DNA of 64,000 nt, taken from the NCBI RefSeq assembly GCF_016031625.1, contig NZ_JACCHP010000008.1, positions 124,001-188,000 on the forward strand, in the 5' to 3' direction. Positions 17,989 through 27,388 of the stretch are shown piece after piece. The DNA comes from Bradyrhizobium agreste. Lineage in GTDB: Bacteria; Pseudomonadota; Alphaproteobacteria; Rhizobiales; Xanthobacteraceae. Position numbers and translations under genes: made by a program. The number at the start of each line of letters is the position of its first letter. The first letter of the stretch is position 1. Below the pieces are notes generated by a model. The model had not been told where the DNA came from. It was given only the letters and a program-made list of their open reading frames with translations, and did no database searches.

Positions 17989-19250
17989 AGATAGCCAAGA
18001 GGTCGCCGATCTGGCACCCGTTCACGCAGCATGCTCTACAGCGGGACATGACGAAGGTGCTGCGGGGAGAGGGGGCTTATCTCTACACCGAAGATGGCCG
18101 ACGCCTTATCGATGCAATCTCCTCCTGGTGGGTCGTGACCCACGGCCATTGCCATCCATGCATCGTGAACGCGATCCGAGAACAGGCAGGCAAGCTCAAC
18201 CAGGTCATCTTCGCCGGATACACTCACGACTCAGCTGAGCAAGTTGCAACGCAACTATTGAAGGTTACCGCCCCGGCGCTCGAGCATGTGTTCTTCTCCG
18301 ACAGCGGGTCAACCAGCGTCGAAGTCGCGCTGAAAATGGCGCTCGGCTACTGGCGCAATACCGGAAGACAGCGAACCCAAATTGTGGTGATGCAGCACTC
18401 GTACCATGGCGACACGATCGGGGCGATGTCGGTAGGTAGCCGAGGCGTCTTCAATGCGGCCTACGGGGCGCTGATGTTCGAGGTGACCTCGATTCCGTTC
18501 CCGGCAAGGGATCGTGAGCAAAGAGCGCTCGATGCGCTTGAAAACGCGTGTCGAAGCGAACATCCCGCAGCCTTTATCGTTGAGCCGCTGATATTGGGTG
18601 CCGGTGGAATGCTGATGTATTCTCCCTCGGTACTAAGAGAGATGAAGCGGATCTGCGAAGCCTTCGACGTCCTGTTCATTGCGGACGAGGTCATGACCGG
18701 CTGGGGTCGGACGGGTACCTTGTTTGCGTGTGAGCAGGCCGATGTGACGCCCGATATTGCCTGCTATTCGAAAGGACTCACGGCTGGGGCGCTGCCGCTC
18801 GCCGTCACACTCTGTCGTGCCGATATTTTCGATGCGCATTATTCTGAAGATCGCACGCGTACGTTTTTTCATTCGAGCTCATATACTGCCAATCCAGTCG
18901 CCTGTGCCGCCGCCAAGGCTAATCTGGACCTATGTCAGGATCAGGAATATCGCGGGCGGCTGGCATCCTTGGCCAGCATGCAAGAACAGGCACTCGCGCC
19001 ATTCCGCGCCGACTCACGGTTCGCAAACGTCCGACGCACAGGAACAGTCACAGCGCTTGAACTCAACACGAGCGATGCCGGCTATCTGGCGGACATTGGT
19101 CCGAGGCTTTTGGCATTCTTCCAAGCGCGGAACCTGCTGTTACGCCCACTCGGTAACACAATCTACGTGATGCCGCCTTACTGCGTTACGGCGGCCGACC
19201 TTGATGAAATCTATACTGCCATCCGCGACGCTGCTGACTTGCTGATGTGA
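17985..19250 (+). CDS. bioA: Adenosylmethionine-8-amino-7-oxononanoate aminotransferase BioA
   Basis: Class III aminotransferase that makes 7,8-diaminopelargonate using SAM as amino donor. 421 residues. Marks include the N-terminal IWHPFTQH, the substrate-site [10 protein letters not shown], the aspartate in [14 protein letters not shown] and the PLP lysine in [14 protein letters not shown]. The start overlaps bioD (ATGA). Last gene of the operon. No obvious terminator hairpin was seen directly after it. Confidence 0.96.
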   Translation: MKIAKRSPIWHPFTQHALQRDMTKVLRGEGAYLYTEDGRRLIDAISSWWVVTHGHCHPCIVNAIREQAGKLNQVIFAGYTHDSAEQVATQLLKVTAPALEHVFFSDSGSTSVEVALKMALGYWRNTGRQRTQIVVMQHSYHGDTIGAMSVGSRGVFNAAYGALMFEVTSIPFPARDREQRALDALENACRSEHPAAFIVEPLILGAGGMLMYSPSVLREMKRICEAFDVLFIADEVMTGWGRTGTLFACEQADVTPDIACYSKGLTAGALPLAVTLCRADIFDAHYSEDRTRTFFHSSSYTANPVACAAAKANLDLCQDQEYRGRLASLASMQEQALAPFRADSRFANVRRTGTVTALELNTSDAGYLADIGPRLLAFFQARNLLLRPLGNTIYVMPPYCVTAADLDEIYTAIRDAADLLM

Positions 19251-19685
19251 GGTGCATGAGACTGTGCAATCGTCTGCAGTGCCAGGATCTTGCAAGGCGG
19301 AAGTGTCCGTATTGCTGCCGCTTGATAGTGCAATGAGAATGCAGCACCCAAGGCTCGCAGGTTGATCGTGCTTTAAGCACTTAAGCGTTCCCGATCCAAC
19401 TGCCGCAGCAATCCTGCGGGCTAGCCATGAAAGGCGCAGCATTTGGCCAAAATGTCGGGCGAATTGCGTTAACCACGATAGAGAAATCCATTATCTTGAG
19501 CAAATTCTCGGCGAGGCATTCTGCGGAAAGTACTGCTTCGCGAGGCAGCCGCACATCAGAGTCGAGGCTCTTGATGGCTGCAAGAACGAGACGGACCGCC
19601 GGGCGAGCGCACCTTTGGTGCGCGCGTGGTGCTGTGGTTGGAGGGCAGCGGGGCTTCCCAAGTAAATGTCTGACAGGAGGCGAGA
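19251..19685. other. No recognisable gene between bioA and a small Cys-rich ORF
   Basis: Open frames on both strands overlap each other and show no family motif. Nothing else seen. Confidence 0.35.
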
Positions 19686-19868
19686 ATGCACGTTGGCTTG
19701 CGTAATTCCCTCGACCATTCAGCCACATGTTGCGCGATATGCGGCAAAAAGTTTGGGCTGATCCGCCATTACTGCTGGCGAACGGCCCTTTGCTCCAAGA
19801 AATGCGTCAACCGCTTCAAGGCGCGGCGGGAGGCCGATCAGAAATGGCTTCGATGGCGAGCGGCTTAG
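19686..19868 (+). CDS. Small cysteine-rich (zinc-ribbon-like) hypothetical protein
   Basis: 60 residues with two cysteine pairs, CAIC near residue 16 and CSKKC near 36, separated by a basic-aromatic stretch and followed by a basic helix (RFKARREADQKW). This is the layout of a small zinc-ribbon or treble-clef protein. ATG 19686 follows AGGAGGCGAGA at good spacing. I believe similar small proteins occur in other Bradyrhizobium genomes, but no function is known to me. Confidence 0.5.
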   Translation: MHVGLRNSLDHSATCCAICGKKFGLIRHYCWRTALCSKKCVNRFKARREADQKWLRWRAA

Positions 19869-19941
19869 GAATGGGCTGAGTTGTGCCGGTACGGCCCTGG
19901 TCAGAGAATTCGAGTGGCCCTCTAGAGCGCGTGGAAATCAA

Positions 19942-20151
19942 GTGACAGAAACATCGGCAAAAATAATCGACTTTAGGGCCTACAGGGCCAGCAGGCTGGC
20001 TCGGTCTGAGCGCCCTCGCGACGACATCCCCTCGACCGCGACTCTCGCTGCGCTTACAGCGGCCTGTCACCTTTGGACGTTCCTGGCCTGCCATCCGTTT
20101 ACTTTGCTCGGTGCGCCAGCGCCGAAGCAGGAGTCTAAGGAGTACCCCTAG
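19942..20151 (+). CDS. Small hypothetical protein
   Basis: 69 residues starting at GTG 19942 (MTETSAKIIDFRAYRASR). A hydrophobic patch (TACHLWTFLACHPF) lies near residues 40-54. No family is recognised and the upstream ribosome site is weak. It may be the remains of a larger gene. Confidence 0.3.
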   Translation: MTETSAKIIDFRAYRASRLARSERPRDDIPSTATLAALTAACHLWTFLACHPFTLLGAPAPKQESKEYP

Positions 20152-20425
20152 AGGGGCAGACACGCAGATGTGCCCTAAAGACGAAGTCCCCACTGCGTGC
20201 ATCTGCAGCTCGGTCCGGTCGAGTCGTCACCGTTTGGAGAGACTGCAATCAGCCCAGAAACGCGTGCAGATGGTGGCTCGTCGCGAGCGCCGCTCCTCGA
20301 TTGAGGACGCGGCTGGCATAGCCGCTGAAACTGCACGGGAAGCCGAGCCATCGAGTGATGAAATCGCGATGAGAAAGGTCTTGTCTCATGGTTGCGCGAC
20401 CATTGGGCTGTTTTTGCCCTGTTCT

Positions 20426-20443
20426 CCAGTTCTAGAGAACTGG
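20426..20443. repeat. Perfect 18-base inverted repeat upstream of panB
   Basis: CCAGTTCT-AG-AGAACTGG: two perfect 8-base arms around 2 bases, about 80 bases before the panB start. It could be an operator, or a short hairpin closing a unit to the left. No T-run follows, so a terminator is less likely. Confidence 0.4.
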
Positions 20444-20524
20444 GATCTCCATCCTCCATGCCATTGACAGGTTTCTCCCGCCTTCTCTAGGAAGCGCTGA
20501 CGGTGTGTGGGGAGCGCATCCAAT

Positions 20525-21403
20525 ATGAGCCACAGTTCAGAGCAACCGCTAGAGCGCGTCACGATTCCGGCGCTGCAGCAGTGGAAGGATAAAGGACGGC
20601 GTGTCGTGATGACCACCGCCTACGATGCGGTTGCGGCGCGCATCGCGGATCCCATTGTCGATATCATCTTGGTCGGCGATAGCGTTGGAAACGTCTGCCT
20701 GGGATTCGACAACACGCTGCCTGTCAGCGTGGCCATGATGAATCATCACCTGGAGGCTGTTGCGCGCACGAGGCCTCATGCGCTGCTTGTGGCCGACATG
20801 CCCTTTCTGAGCTTTCATGTCGGTTCTGAGGATACGATTCGCAATGCAGGAGGTTTTCTGCAGCGTGGCGCCGATGCTGTGAAACTCGAGGGTGGCGCCA
20901 AACGCATCGAGATGGTACGCGCCTTGGTCGACTGCGAAATTCCTGTGATGGGACATCTCGGTCTGACCCCGCAGAGCGTCAACGTCATGGGTGGATTCAA
21001 GGTGCAGGGACGGACCACGGATACCGCCTTGCGGCTGCTCGATGACGCGCACCATCTGCAGGAAGCCGGCTGCTTCGCGCTGGTCTTGGAGGGCATTCCT
21101 GCCGAGCTCGCGGCGCGAGCGACCGAATGTCTCACGATACCCACCATCGGGATCGGAGCAGGACCTGATTGCTCGGGCCAAGTGCTCGTGTTTCATGATG
21201 TCTTGGGGCTAACCGAAGGTCATCGCCCCAAATTCGTTCGTGCCTATACAAATGGATTCCAGCTGTTCCAGGAGGCGCTGTCGCGCTGGGCTATCGATGT
21301 CCGCAAAGGTGCATTCCCGGGCTCAGAGGAGTGCTATCGGCTTCCTGACCAGCTTCGGCATGCCGTCGCCAACTGGGTGCCCTCCAATTCAACCTCAAGG
21401 TAA
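20525..21403 (+). CDS. panB: 3-methyl-2-oxobutanoate hydroxymethyltransferase PanB
   Basis: First enzyme of the pantoate branch. It adds a hydroxymethyl group from methylenetetrahydrofolate to ketoisovalerate. About 292 residues. Conserved pieces are the N-terminal MTTAYDAVAARI, the metal-binding DSVGNV, GADAVKLEGG, GHLGLTPQSVNVMGGF and GIGAGPDCSGQVLV. I choose ATG 20525. A GTG at 20507 is in frame but would add six residues with no clear ribosome site. panC follows after 3 bases, so they form one operon. Its folate cofactor fits the pab genes in the same window. Confidence 0.95.
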   Translation: MSHSSEQPLERVTIPALQQWKDKGRRVVMTTAYDAVAARIADPIVDIILVGDSVGNVCLGFDNTLPVSVAMMNHHLEAVARTRPHALLVADMPFLSFHVGSEDTIRNAGGFLQRGADAVKLEGGAKRIEMVRALVDCEIPVMGHLGLTPQSVNVMGGFKVQGRTTDTALRLLDDAHHLQEAGCFALVLEGIPAELAARATECLTIPTIGIGAGPDCSGQVLVFHDVLGLTEGHRPKFVRAYTNGFQLFQEALSRWAIDVRKGAFPGSEECYRLPDQLRHAVANWVPSNSTSR

Positions 21404-21406
21404 GAA

Positions 21407-22258
21407 ATGCAAGTAATTACGAAGGTCGCTGAGCTTCGTCGCGCCCTTGCAGACGTTCGCAATGCCGATAAGCGCATCGGATTCGTTCCGACGATGGGAT
21501 ACTTACACGACGGCCACCTAGCCCTGATCTCGGCTAGTAGGGGACACTGCGACGTCACTGTCGTTAGCATCTTCGTCAACCCCACTCAGTTCGGCCCAAA
21601 TGAGGATCTCAGCAGGTACCCTCGCGACTTCGCGCGCGATGAAGCGTTGTGCCGCAGTGCCGGGGTCACCATCATCTTCGCGCCAAGTGCAGAGGAGATC
21701 TATCCGGCTCAATTTCAGAGCTTTGTCGAGCCGGGCGAACTCGCAAAACCGCTCTGCGGGGCTTTCAGGCCTGGACATTTTCGTGGTGTAGCGACTGTCG
21801 TCTGCAAGCTATTCAACATGGTGCAGCCGGACGTCGCGTACTTTGGACAGAAGGATTTTCAGCAATGCGCTGTGATACGCCGCATGACGGTTGACCTGAA
21901 TCTTCCGATCGAGATTGTCACTGTGCCAACCGTGCGGGAGCCAGATGGGCTGGCCATGAGCAGTCGCAACCGTTATCTCAGCCCGGAAGAACGTGGTCGG
22001 AGCCTTGCGATCAGCCGTGGTTTGTTCGCCGCAGCGCAAGAGTTTGCCTCAGGGGAGCGCGACGCGGCAACGCTGATTGCGCTTGCAAAAAAGCATTTGG
22101 AAAGGGTCGATCGACTGCAGTACCTTGAGCTTGTCGACGCTGGGACCTTAAGGATAGCCGAGAGTCCTCTGCGCTATCCTGCGGTGCTCTGTGTGGCAGC
22201 GTACGTCGGCTCGACTCGGCTGATCGACAATGTAGTCCTGTCCTGGTCGCCATCGTAG
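21407..22258 (+). CDS. panC: Pantothenate synthetase PanC
   Basis: Joins pantoate and beta-alanine using ATP. 283 residues. It has the HIGH-type nucleotide motif MGYLHDGH near residue 28, the pantoate pocket FVNPTQFGPNEDL, QKDFQQCAVIRRMT, and the KMSKS-type loop AMSSRNRYLS near residue 183. The beta-alanine would come from PanD at 15.8 kb. The ketopantoate reductase step (panE or ilvC) is not in the window. AAGGTAAGAA precedes the ATG. Confidence 0.95.
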   Translation: MQVITKVAELRRALADVRNADKRIGFVPTMGYLHDGHLALISASRGHCDVTVVSIFVNPTQFGPNEDLSRYPRDFARDEALCRSAGVTIIFAPSAEEIYPAQFQSFVEPGELAKPLCGAFRPGHFRGVATVVCKLFNMVQPDVAYFGQKDFQQCAVIRRMTVDLNLPIEIVTVPTVREPDGLAMSSRNRYLSPEERGRSLAISRGLFAAAQEFASGERDAATLIALAKKHLERVDRLQYLELVDAGTLRIAESPLRYPAVLCVAAYVGSTRLIDNVVLSWSPS

Positions 22259-22486
22259 CCAGATCCGCAAGTGATTGCGCTCAGAAGCCGTCGAACCGGG
22301 GGCTCTGAAATCCTCAACATCCTGGAAGAACTCTCGAAGGCGATCCGGAACGGCCCTTTGCGTGCTGAACAACTGCCCCACGCTCGAGCTCATGATGTCA
22401 GCTGGAGATTGGCTCTGCCGTTGACAGGGTGGAGCGAGGCGGGGCCGCTCCCACGCTGCCGAGAGCAGCCAAGTGCGAGTTCGGTA

Positions 22487-22693
22487 TTATGACTTCGGCG
22501 GCTCGCTCAGACACCCCGGGGCGTTCCGACCGCTTTGCGGGCTTTTTACGAGGTTGCGCAAAGCAATTTCAGAAAGTCGTACAACCAGCTGTTTGAGGCG
22601 CTCAATCTCCTGCTTGCAGCGCTCCAGCTCGTGCTGTTCGTCTGTCATCACAGATGGTGTGCGGCGATGGCTGCTACCGAGATGATTATTCAT
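22487..22693 (-). CDS. Small coiled-coil hypothetical protein
   Basis: About 68 residues from ATG 22693. A central coiled coil (DEQHELERCKQEIERLKQLV) is followed by LSEIALRN and a Pro/Gly-rich tail. GGGAAC precedes the start. Probably one of the short conserved Bradyrhizobium hypotheticals. A shorter start at MTDEQ (22648) is possible. No function can be given. Confidence 0.45.
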   Translation of the reverse strand: MNNHLGSSHRRTPSVMTDEQHELERCKQEIERLKQLVVRLSEIALRNLVKSPQSGRNAPGCLSEPPKS

Positions 22694-22717
22694 GTAGTTC
22701 CCTTTCCGATTCGACAA

Positions 22718-23922
22718 ACACAGCAGATAATCTGAACAGCCCAGTCGCGTCTCTTCCCTGAACGAGGCGCCTCCGCGTCAGATCGGAGCGTGTCACACGC
22801 AGTCCGCGGTGGGCTGGTTGCTAGCTCACTCCCTGCAAAGGGCTTCCGCCCAGCTCGCAGAGGCGACAGCACTTTCGGCGACGCCATCCGCTCGTCGCTC
22901 ATGCTCAGTTGCAGTAATGCCCCCAACAATGTAGCCGCGGAATATGCCGCCCTAAGGCTGCACGTGTTTGCTCTGGGCGGAGACTGTAACAAAGTGGCAA
23001 TATCGATTAATGCAACGAGCCGCGCTCTCGCGCTCAAATCCTGCATTACGGCAGCGCCCCCGATAATTTTCACGCGACGTTCGCGTGTCCGTGCCGGGGT
23101 CCTTCAGCTACACCAGGCTCATATATACAAAGCGCAAGTCGCTACCGAGATCACCGCCTGCAAGCGGGCATTGCCGAAGGAGATTCGCTCAAAATCGTGC
23201 GCTGCCGCGTGCGATTATGGATCAATAACCACACGCCCATGACGATGAAATTTACTTCACGATCGCACAGACGGCCTCCTAAGCTCCCGAAGTTCCCTCA
23301 AGAGCGGCCAGGGGGCGAATCAAGGGGCACTGAGCGCGGGCGTCAGATCCTGGCCCGATTTCGTCGCCAGACGTGGGGCGGGCGCTGGTTTTTGACGCAT
23401 TTCACCGCATTGAAGTCCCTCTACAGTGCGGGATGCCAAGCGCTCGGGTTTGAAGCCGATAGGCCGTGTCGTGAAACGACATCGGAGCAGGGCAATGGTA
23501 AGCTATTTCTGCCAACTCCATCGGGCAGGTATGCCAAAGCATTGGTTGGACGCAGCGGGCGCGATAAACGGCAAATCCTCTAGCCGCAATTGAACCTGAT
23601 GAGGCTCGGCAACGAACTAGAGCCGTCCGAGCATTGGCCTGCCGCAGCCGCCCAGTCCAATCGCAGAGCATGATCGCAGGGCGCTCACATTGGCCTCTGA
23701 GCTCTAGCAAGCTTGTCGGTTAAGCCGAGACGGCCGACGAGAAGACAGAAGCAGGCCGATCAAGCGAGCTGCCGCAATGGTCAGCGATCGCAGAGGCGCT
23801 GGACATTGCACCGCGCTGGAAATCCGGTGATCGTCAGTCGCGGAGGCTCATAAGATCTGATGTACTTGAGTTCTGGTCCAGCAAACCATTATCTTCTTTG
23901 ATGGTATGAGGGAGATCTCCCA
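22718..23922. other. 1.2 kb with no supported gene
   Basis: The longest frame (23197-23583, forward) is arginine-rich, lacks motifs and is overlapped by an equally long reverse frame (23402-23710), which is typical of chance frames in GC-rich DNA. No inverted-repeat ends or transposase motifs were recognised. Confidence 0.4.
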
Positions 23923-24129
23923 ATGCTGGACGGTGCCACGACCGCGCTTCTGCGTACGATCCTGGATGAGGTTTGTGAAAGCGTCTCACCGTATGACGCC
24001 GGCGTCCGCGCCTACGTTGCCTCCAAAATCCGGGAGGCTGCCGCCAGAGGTGAAACGCGCCCCGATCTGCTTAAACAGATCGGTCAGGAAGCTCTTTCCA
24101 GAGCACCAACGATGTGGCGACAGATCTAG
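23923..24129 (+). CDS. Small conserved hypothetical protein
   Basis: 68 residues, mostly helical and acidic at the start (ATTALLRTILDEVCESVSPYD), with a second helix VRAYVASKIREAAARGE. ATG 23923 follows GGGAGATCTCCCA. The clean amphipathic pattern supports a real gene of the short Bradyrhizobium hypothetical type. Function unknown. Confidence 0.5.
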   Translation: MLDGATTALLRTILDEVCESVSPYDAGVRAYVASKIREAAARGETRPDLLKQIGQEALSRAPTMWRQI

Positions 24130-24148
24130 GACGTGGCTTGTCATTGAG

Positions 24149-24240
24149 GTGAATTTCCAAGTCACAGTGCTGAAGATCCTGGCCTGCTATCCAGGTTCGC
24201 GCGCGCCGTCGCGTCGCCTGCGGCATAGTGATCCAGCCAT
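24149..24240 (+). pseudogene. N-terminal remnant of a small winged-helix-like protein
   Basis: The frame starting at GTG 24149 reads VNFQVTVLKILACYPGSRA, closely like the start of the intact gene at 30051-30515 (SFQVSILKILAGQPEGRAS). After about 20 residues the similarity ends in arginine- and serine-rich sequence, so this is a truncated copy. Confidence 0.5.
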
Positions 24241-24501
24241 CTCGCAGAGCTGTATCCTGGCTGCAAATCGATGGCGGCCTAACGTCACCCAAGACGCGGC
24301 CTTATCCGATGTGAATCGGTTGGCGCGTTGCTCACCGCGAGGCCGCTCGTTGAAACGAGAGAGCAGCTCGCACAACAGGCAGCGCATCAAAGCCTTGGCG
24401 CACGCACCCTTGCGCGCCACGATGTCGGTGAGGCCTCGCGCCAATAACCCTTCGTCCGGAGACGAGGGCGAACTCAGTGTTGGGCGCCGGGGCGCCATCA
24501 C

Positions 24502-24732
24502 TCAAGCGAGCCGGTGCGCCCTTGCTGTTTGCTCCTGTGCGAGCGCCGCAAGTGCCCTTTCGATCACCGTGATGTCTTGACTGACCTGAGCGATCGCCGG
24601 CTTCGGATCAACTCCGGTAACGCAGTTCAACTGCTGCAGTAGCTCCCGCCGATGCGCCAGAAGGTTCTCCAGCGCGCTGCGGTTGTTTAGTGCCACATAG
24701 CCGTCGACAATCAATCCAATCGAAAGAGACAT
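24502..24732 (-). CDS. Small hypothetical protein with helical hairpin
   Basis: About 76 residues from ATG 24732 (MSLSIGLIVDGYVALNNR). Two long helices follow, LENLLAHRRELLQQLN and VSQDITVIERALAAL, a pattern of small helical-hairpin proteins. GAGAGTTTCG lies upstream. No known function. Confidence 0.45.
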   Translation of the reverse strand: MSLSIGLIVDGYVALNNRSALENLLAHRRELLQQLNCVTGVDPKPAIAQVSQDITVIERALAALAQEQTARAHRLA

Positions 24733-24744
24733 CGAAACTCTCAA

Positions 24745-25124
24745 ACAAAGCTGTTCTCAACGAAGATGCGTATAGCACATCGGCAAACGATGTTCAGCTC
24801 GTCGAGAGAGAATACTGACGGGCGAGCTTGCTAGCGACAAGCGTCCGGCGCCGGGGGCGTGACGGCCTACTCCTTGCGCCTTACACGCGTCCAGCTCTGT
24901 TTGAGCGACTAGCCGAGCAAAAAGACGGCTATGGCGAGCCAAAAACGCTGCGGATCGTCGCGATGGAAGTGCTAGGCTAGGGGAAAGAATGATATCACGA
25001 ACTAGCATGGTCCTTCGCCTGCCGAACGGCTTCCGAGATGCGATGACGGGCGGAGCGTTGATCGACGACATGCTCGCCTGAATATCTCTTCGTAGAGACT
25101 GCGACGAGCTCAGGAGCGTCCAGG
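24745..25124. other. No recognisable gene
   Basis: Only overlapping low-quality frames. The last 30 bases carry the ribosome site of the next small gene. Confidence 0.35.
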
Positions 25125-25334
25125 ATGCTTGATGAATATTTGGCCCGCATTCGTGCTCACCGCAACAACATCTACCGCTATCGTCGCCTGCTGAAGTCGA
25201 ATCTGTCGGATGTCGAACGTCAGTCTATTGAAAAACGCCTCATCGAGGAGCAGACCGGGCTCGAATCTCTTTCGGCCGAGACCTTCCCGCTCGCGTTTAG
25301 CCTTCCGAAGGGGGCGGACATGCCGGCAAGCTAG
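25125..25334 (+). CDS. Small conserved hypothetical protein, Arg-rich helices
   Basis: 69 residues. An N-terminal helix DEYLARIRAHRNNIYRYRRLL is followed by LSDVERQSIEKRLIEEQ and a hydrophobic end FPLAFSLP. I recall closely similar short proteins in many Bradyrhizobium genomes. The ATG at 25125 follows AGGAGCGTCCAGG. It has no assigned function. It is one of the few intact small genes in this decayed stretch. Confidence 0.55.
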   Translation: MLDEYLARIRAHRNNIYRYRRLLKSNLSDVERQSIEKRLIEEQTGLESLSAETFPLAFSLPKGADMPAS

Positions 25335-25559
25335 GGGCGGAGCCGCGAACGACGCGCGTATTCGGGGCCACGCGAGTTCTGCCGACGGCATCATCATGAA
25401 CTCGCGACCGGGCAAATAATCGATGAGATCCGCCCGCTATTGGACTAGCCCCAGGACCTGATCTGCTGACCTGCACGTGAGTTCATTCCGCTCGGGTATC
25501 AGGTGCTCAATTACATCGGCATTTGCCTATATCGCATCGATCGCACTCGATTTCACCTT

Positions 25560-25575
25560 TGGCACGATACATGCG
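25560..25575 (+). promoter_or_regulatory. Candidate sigma-54 (-24/-12) promoter
   Basis: TGGCACGATACATGCG has GG and GC exactly 10 bases apart and fits TGGCAC-N5-TTGCA except for ATGC in place of TTGC and the last base. It lies 39 bases before the ATG of a 38-residue frame. No clear NifA upstream site (TGT-N10-ACA) was found, so this is weak. Confidence 0.3.
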
Positions 25576-25613
25576 TAATCGTCGAAAGGGCGCCATAGAG
25601 GAGAAGTCGTTCG

Positions 25614-25730
25614 ATGAGAACGCTTACCAGAAACTCTGACGCGGTTGAGCGGCAGCTGCGATACTGCTGGCACCATATTTATGGTCGCGTCAGTCGGGGT
25701 AGACTGAGTCTACGGGTCTTCGCAGGGTAA
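25614..25730 (+). CDS. Possible 38-residue peptide behind the sigma-54-like site
   Basis: ATG 25614 follows GAGGAGAAG at good spacing and opens 38 codons beginning MRTLTRNSDAVERQLRY, with C-W-H-H next. No family recognised. Support is the ribosome site and the sigma-54-like element only. Confidence 0.3.
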   Translation: MRTLTRNSDAVERQLRYCWHHIYGRVSRGRLSLRVFAG

Positions 25731-26184
25731 GCGAATTGAGCAGCGGCTACTCGACTTAGCTACTCGAGCCGAAAGCCTAAGCGTCATCCTCGACCTGATC
25801 AGCGTTGCCAAGCGCATTAGCGGATCGACCCGCGGGCGCGTCAGCGGCTTGCTGGGCGGGGGCCGTCCGCCACATGAGCTCTATCCCAGTGACGTGTCGA
25901 GGCGAAGATGCGAAGCCGAGCGCGTGACTGCGTCTTTATGTTGGCGCGGCTTACAATGTGATCCCGGCTCCCCAAGCTGCAGGGGGGCGGCCATGAGCGT
26001 TACGAGGCAAATTGGGGGTGGAAACGCCAATCGCGGCTTGGCTGCGTTGGACTCTTACATTCTGTTCACAAACGAAGGCGGTGATTTCGCTGTGGATTGC
26101 TCGCGGGGGCAATACATGTCGCGAGGCCTCCGTGAGCCGATCTGCTATTGCGTTCATTCTGGCATGCCACAAGAAGCCGAGTGA
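25708..26184 (+). other. Open frame without a start, probable gene remnant
   Basis: A 158-codon open frame has no ATG near its beginning. Its first part reads like a real helical protein (RIEQRLLDLATRAESLSVIL then DLISVAKRISG), after which the sequence becomes Arg/Cys-rich and unconvincing. It may be a decayed gene. I do not recognise the family. Confidence 0.3.
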
Positions 26185-26329
26185 CGGTCAGTCCCTCCTT
26201 CAAGTTACGCTCTGTCTCGTCAATTTTGCGATGAAATTGCCAATCCTACGATCGAAGGAACGGAAAGGTTTACTTTCAATAAGGCGCTGACATCTTAGTT
26301 CGGTTTTTAACAACCGCGCTGTGGCGTTG

Positions 26330-26689
26330 ATGCCGCGTCGAAGGCAACCTGAAATTTCACCTGATACTCCACTTCGCCTTGCCGATGCCGTGAAGATCGC
26401 ATTTCCCTTGGGAGGAATGACGGTCGCGGGTTTGCGTCGTGAGCGCGACCGTAATCGACTGGTTATCGAGAAGATTGCCGGCAAGGAATTTACAACGCTG
26501 GCTCATATCGGACGGATGAGAGAGCTATGCCGCGAAGACGCGAGGGGGCCCGACTTCAGCTCAAGGCTATCCGCCGAAACAAGAGCGCATAAATCACTCA
26601 TCCTGCAACCTGGATCATCAGAGACAACGGCCGGGATGTCAGCACAGGCTGCGCTGCAGATGAGATTGCGGCCGCGGAGGAAAAGCTAG
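26330..26689 (+). pseudogene. Excisionase-like (MerR-type HTH) mobile-element protein, 3' end altered
   Basis: From ATG 26330 the first 70 residues keep the pattern of small DNA-binding proteins found upstream of integrases in rhizobial integrative elements: PLRLADAVKIAFPLGGMTV, GLRRERDRNRLVIEKIAGKE and FTTLAHIGRMRELCRE. The rest does not look native. A broken integrase starts inside its end, the usual arrangement for such pairs. Probably a relic controlling excision of a lost element. Confidence 0.5.
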
Positions 26690-26739
26690 GGGATTACATC
26701 AGCTCTAAACACGCGCCGAAAGCGAAGAATCGCCGATGA
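26527..26739 (+). pseudogene. Truncated tyrosine recombinase (integrase) N-terminus
   Basis: From ATG 26527 the frame reads MPRRREGARLQL, then an in-frame TAA at 26590, then WIIRDNGRDVSTGC, AAEEKLGDYISSKH and a stop at 26737. These pieces match the N-terminal arm-binding region of integrases in rhizobial genomic islands. The catalytic domain (R-H-R-Y) is absent, so the gene is dead. It overlaps the excisionase-like gene before it. Confidence 0.55.
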
Positions 26740-27388
26740 GAGAGCGAATGAACGAGGAACGAATCGCGGAAGGCTCGTGGTGGATTTGCGAGAACGATCT
26801 GAGCGAATTGATCCGGGATCTTTGGTCTGTGGTGATGCTCACAAACATGGTCCGACACTCCTGAATTAGAATATGCGAAGTGAATTGGAGCCTCGCGAAT
26901 AAGTTAGGCGCGATCTATGGATGCCTGCACAGTGTTTAACAATCCTCTATGAAAAGGAAGTCGTATCGTTGTGACGCAGTGCCGCGCAACAGTCGAGGCG
27001 ATGCAATTTTGGCCTTCGATCGTCGAGAATGGTGCCCGGCAACACACGTCAGAGCGAATGAAACGACCTAGATTTGACTGCTAGACGAGTATTCCGCTGC
27101 GCGAAGGCGCCAAGTCGCGCTTAAAAGATGCGTTTCGCGGGGCGCTGTCGCTGGAAGGCTGCTTCGAAATGCGGGCGGGTTAGCTCAGGACCGAGGACGG
27201 GTCGCATAATCCGCTCCAACCCACCCTTATATCCAACGTCCTGCTCAAGTGTCTCGCTCGGGTCTCCCCACGGGTGATGGTCTTGCTGACGATAGTCAGA
27301 CTGGACCCACCATCTGCCATTGATTAAGATCAAACCGTTTAATTCGGATCTTCTATCCTTCAGCGAATTAACGGAGGCAAGAGATCTC
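26740..27388. other. No supported gene; integrase catalytic part missing
   Basis: A 38-codon frame at about 26749 (MNEERIAEGSWWICENDL) is the only clean small frame and has no known family. No remains of an integrase catalytic domain were seen. The purine-rich stretch before 27389 is the ribosome site of the next gene. Confidence 0.35.

Noticed and set aside
22300..22330. GGAACGGCCCTTTGC considered as a sigma-54 promoter
   Set aside because: Spacing between GG and GC is 11, not 10, and the -24 box is poor.
23197..23710. Overlapping 128-codon forward and 102-codon reverse frames
   Set aside because: Both lack motifs and overlap each other on opposite strands. Neither can be supported.
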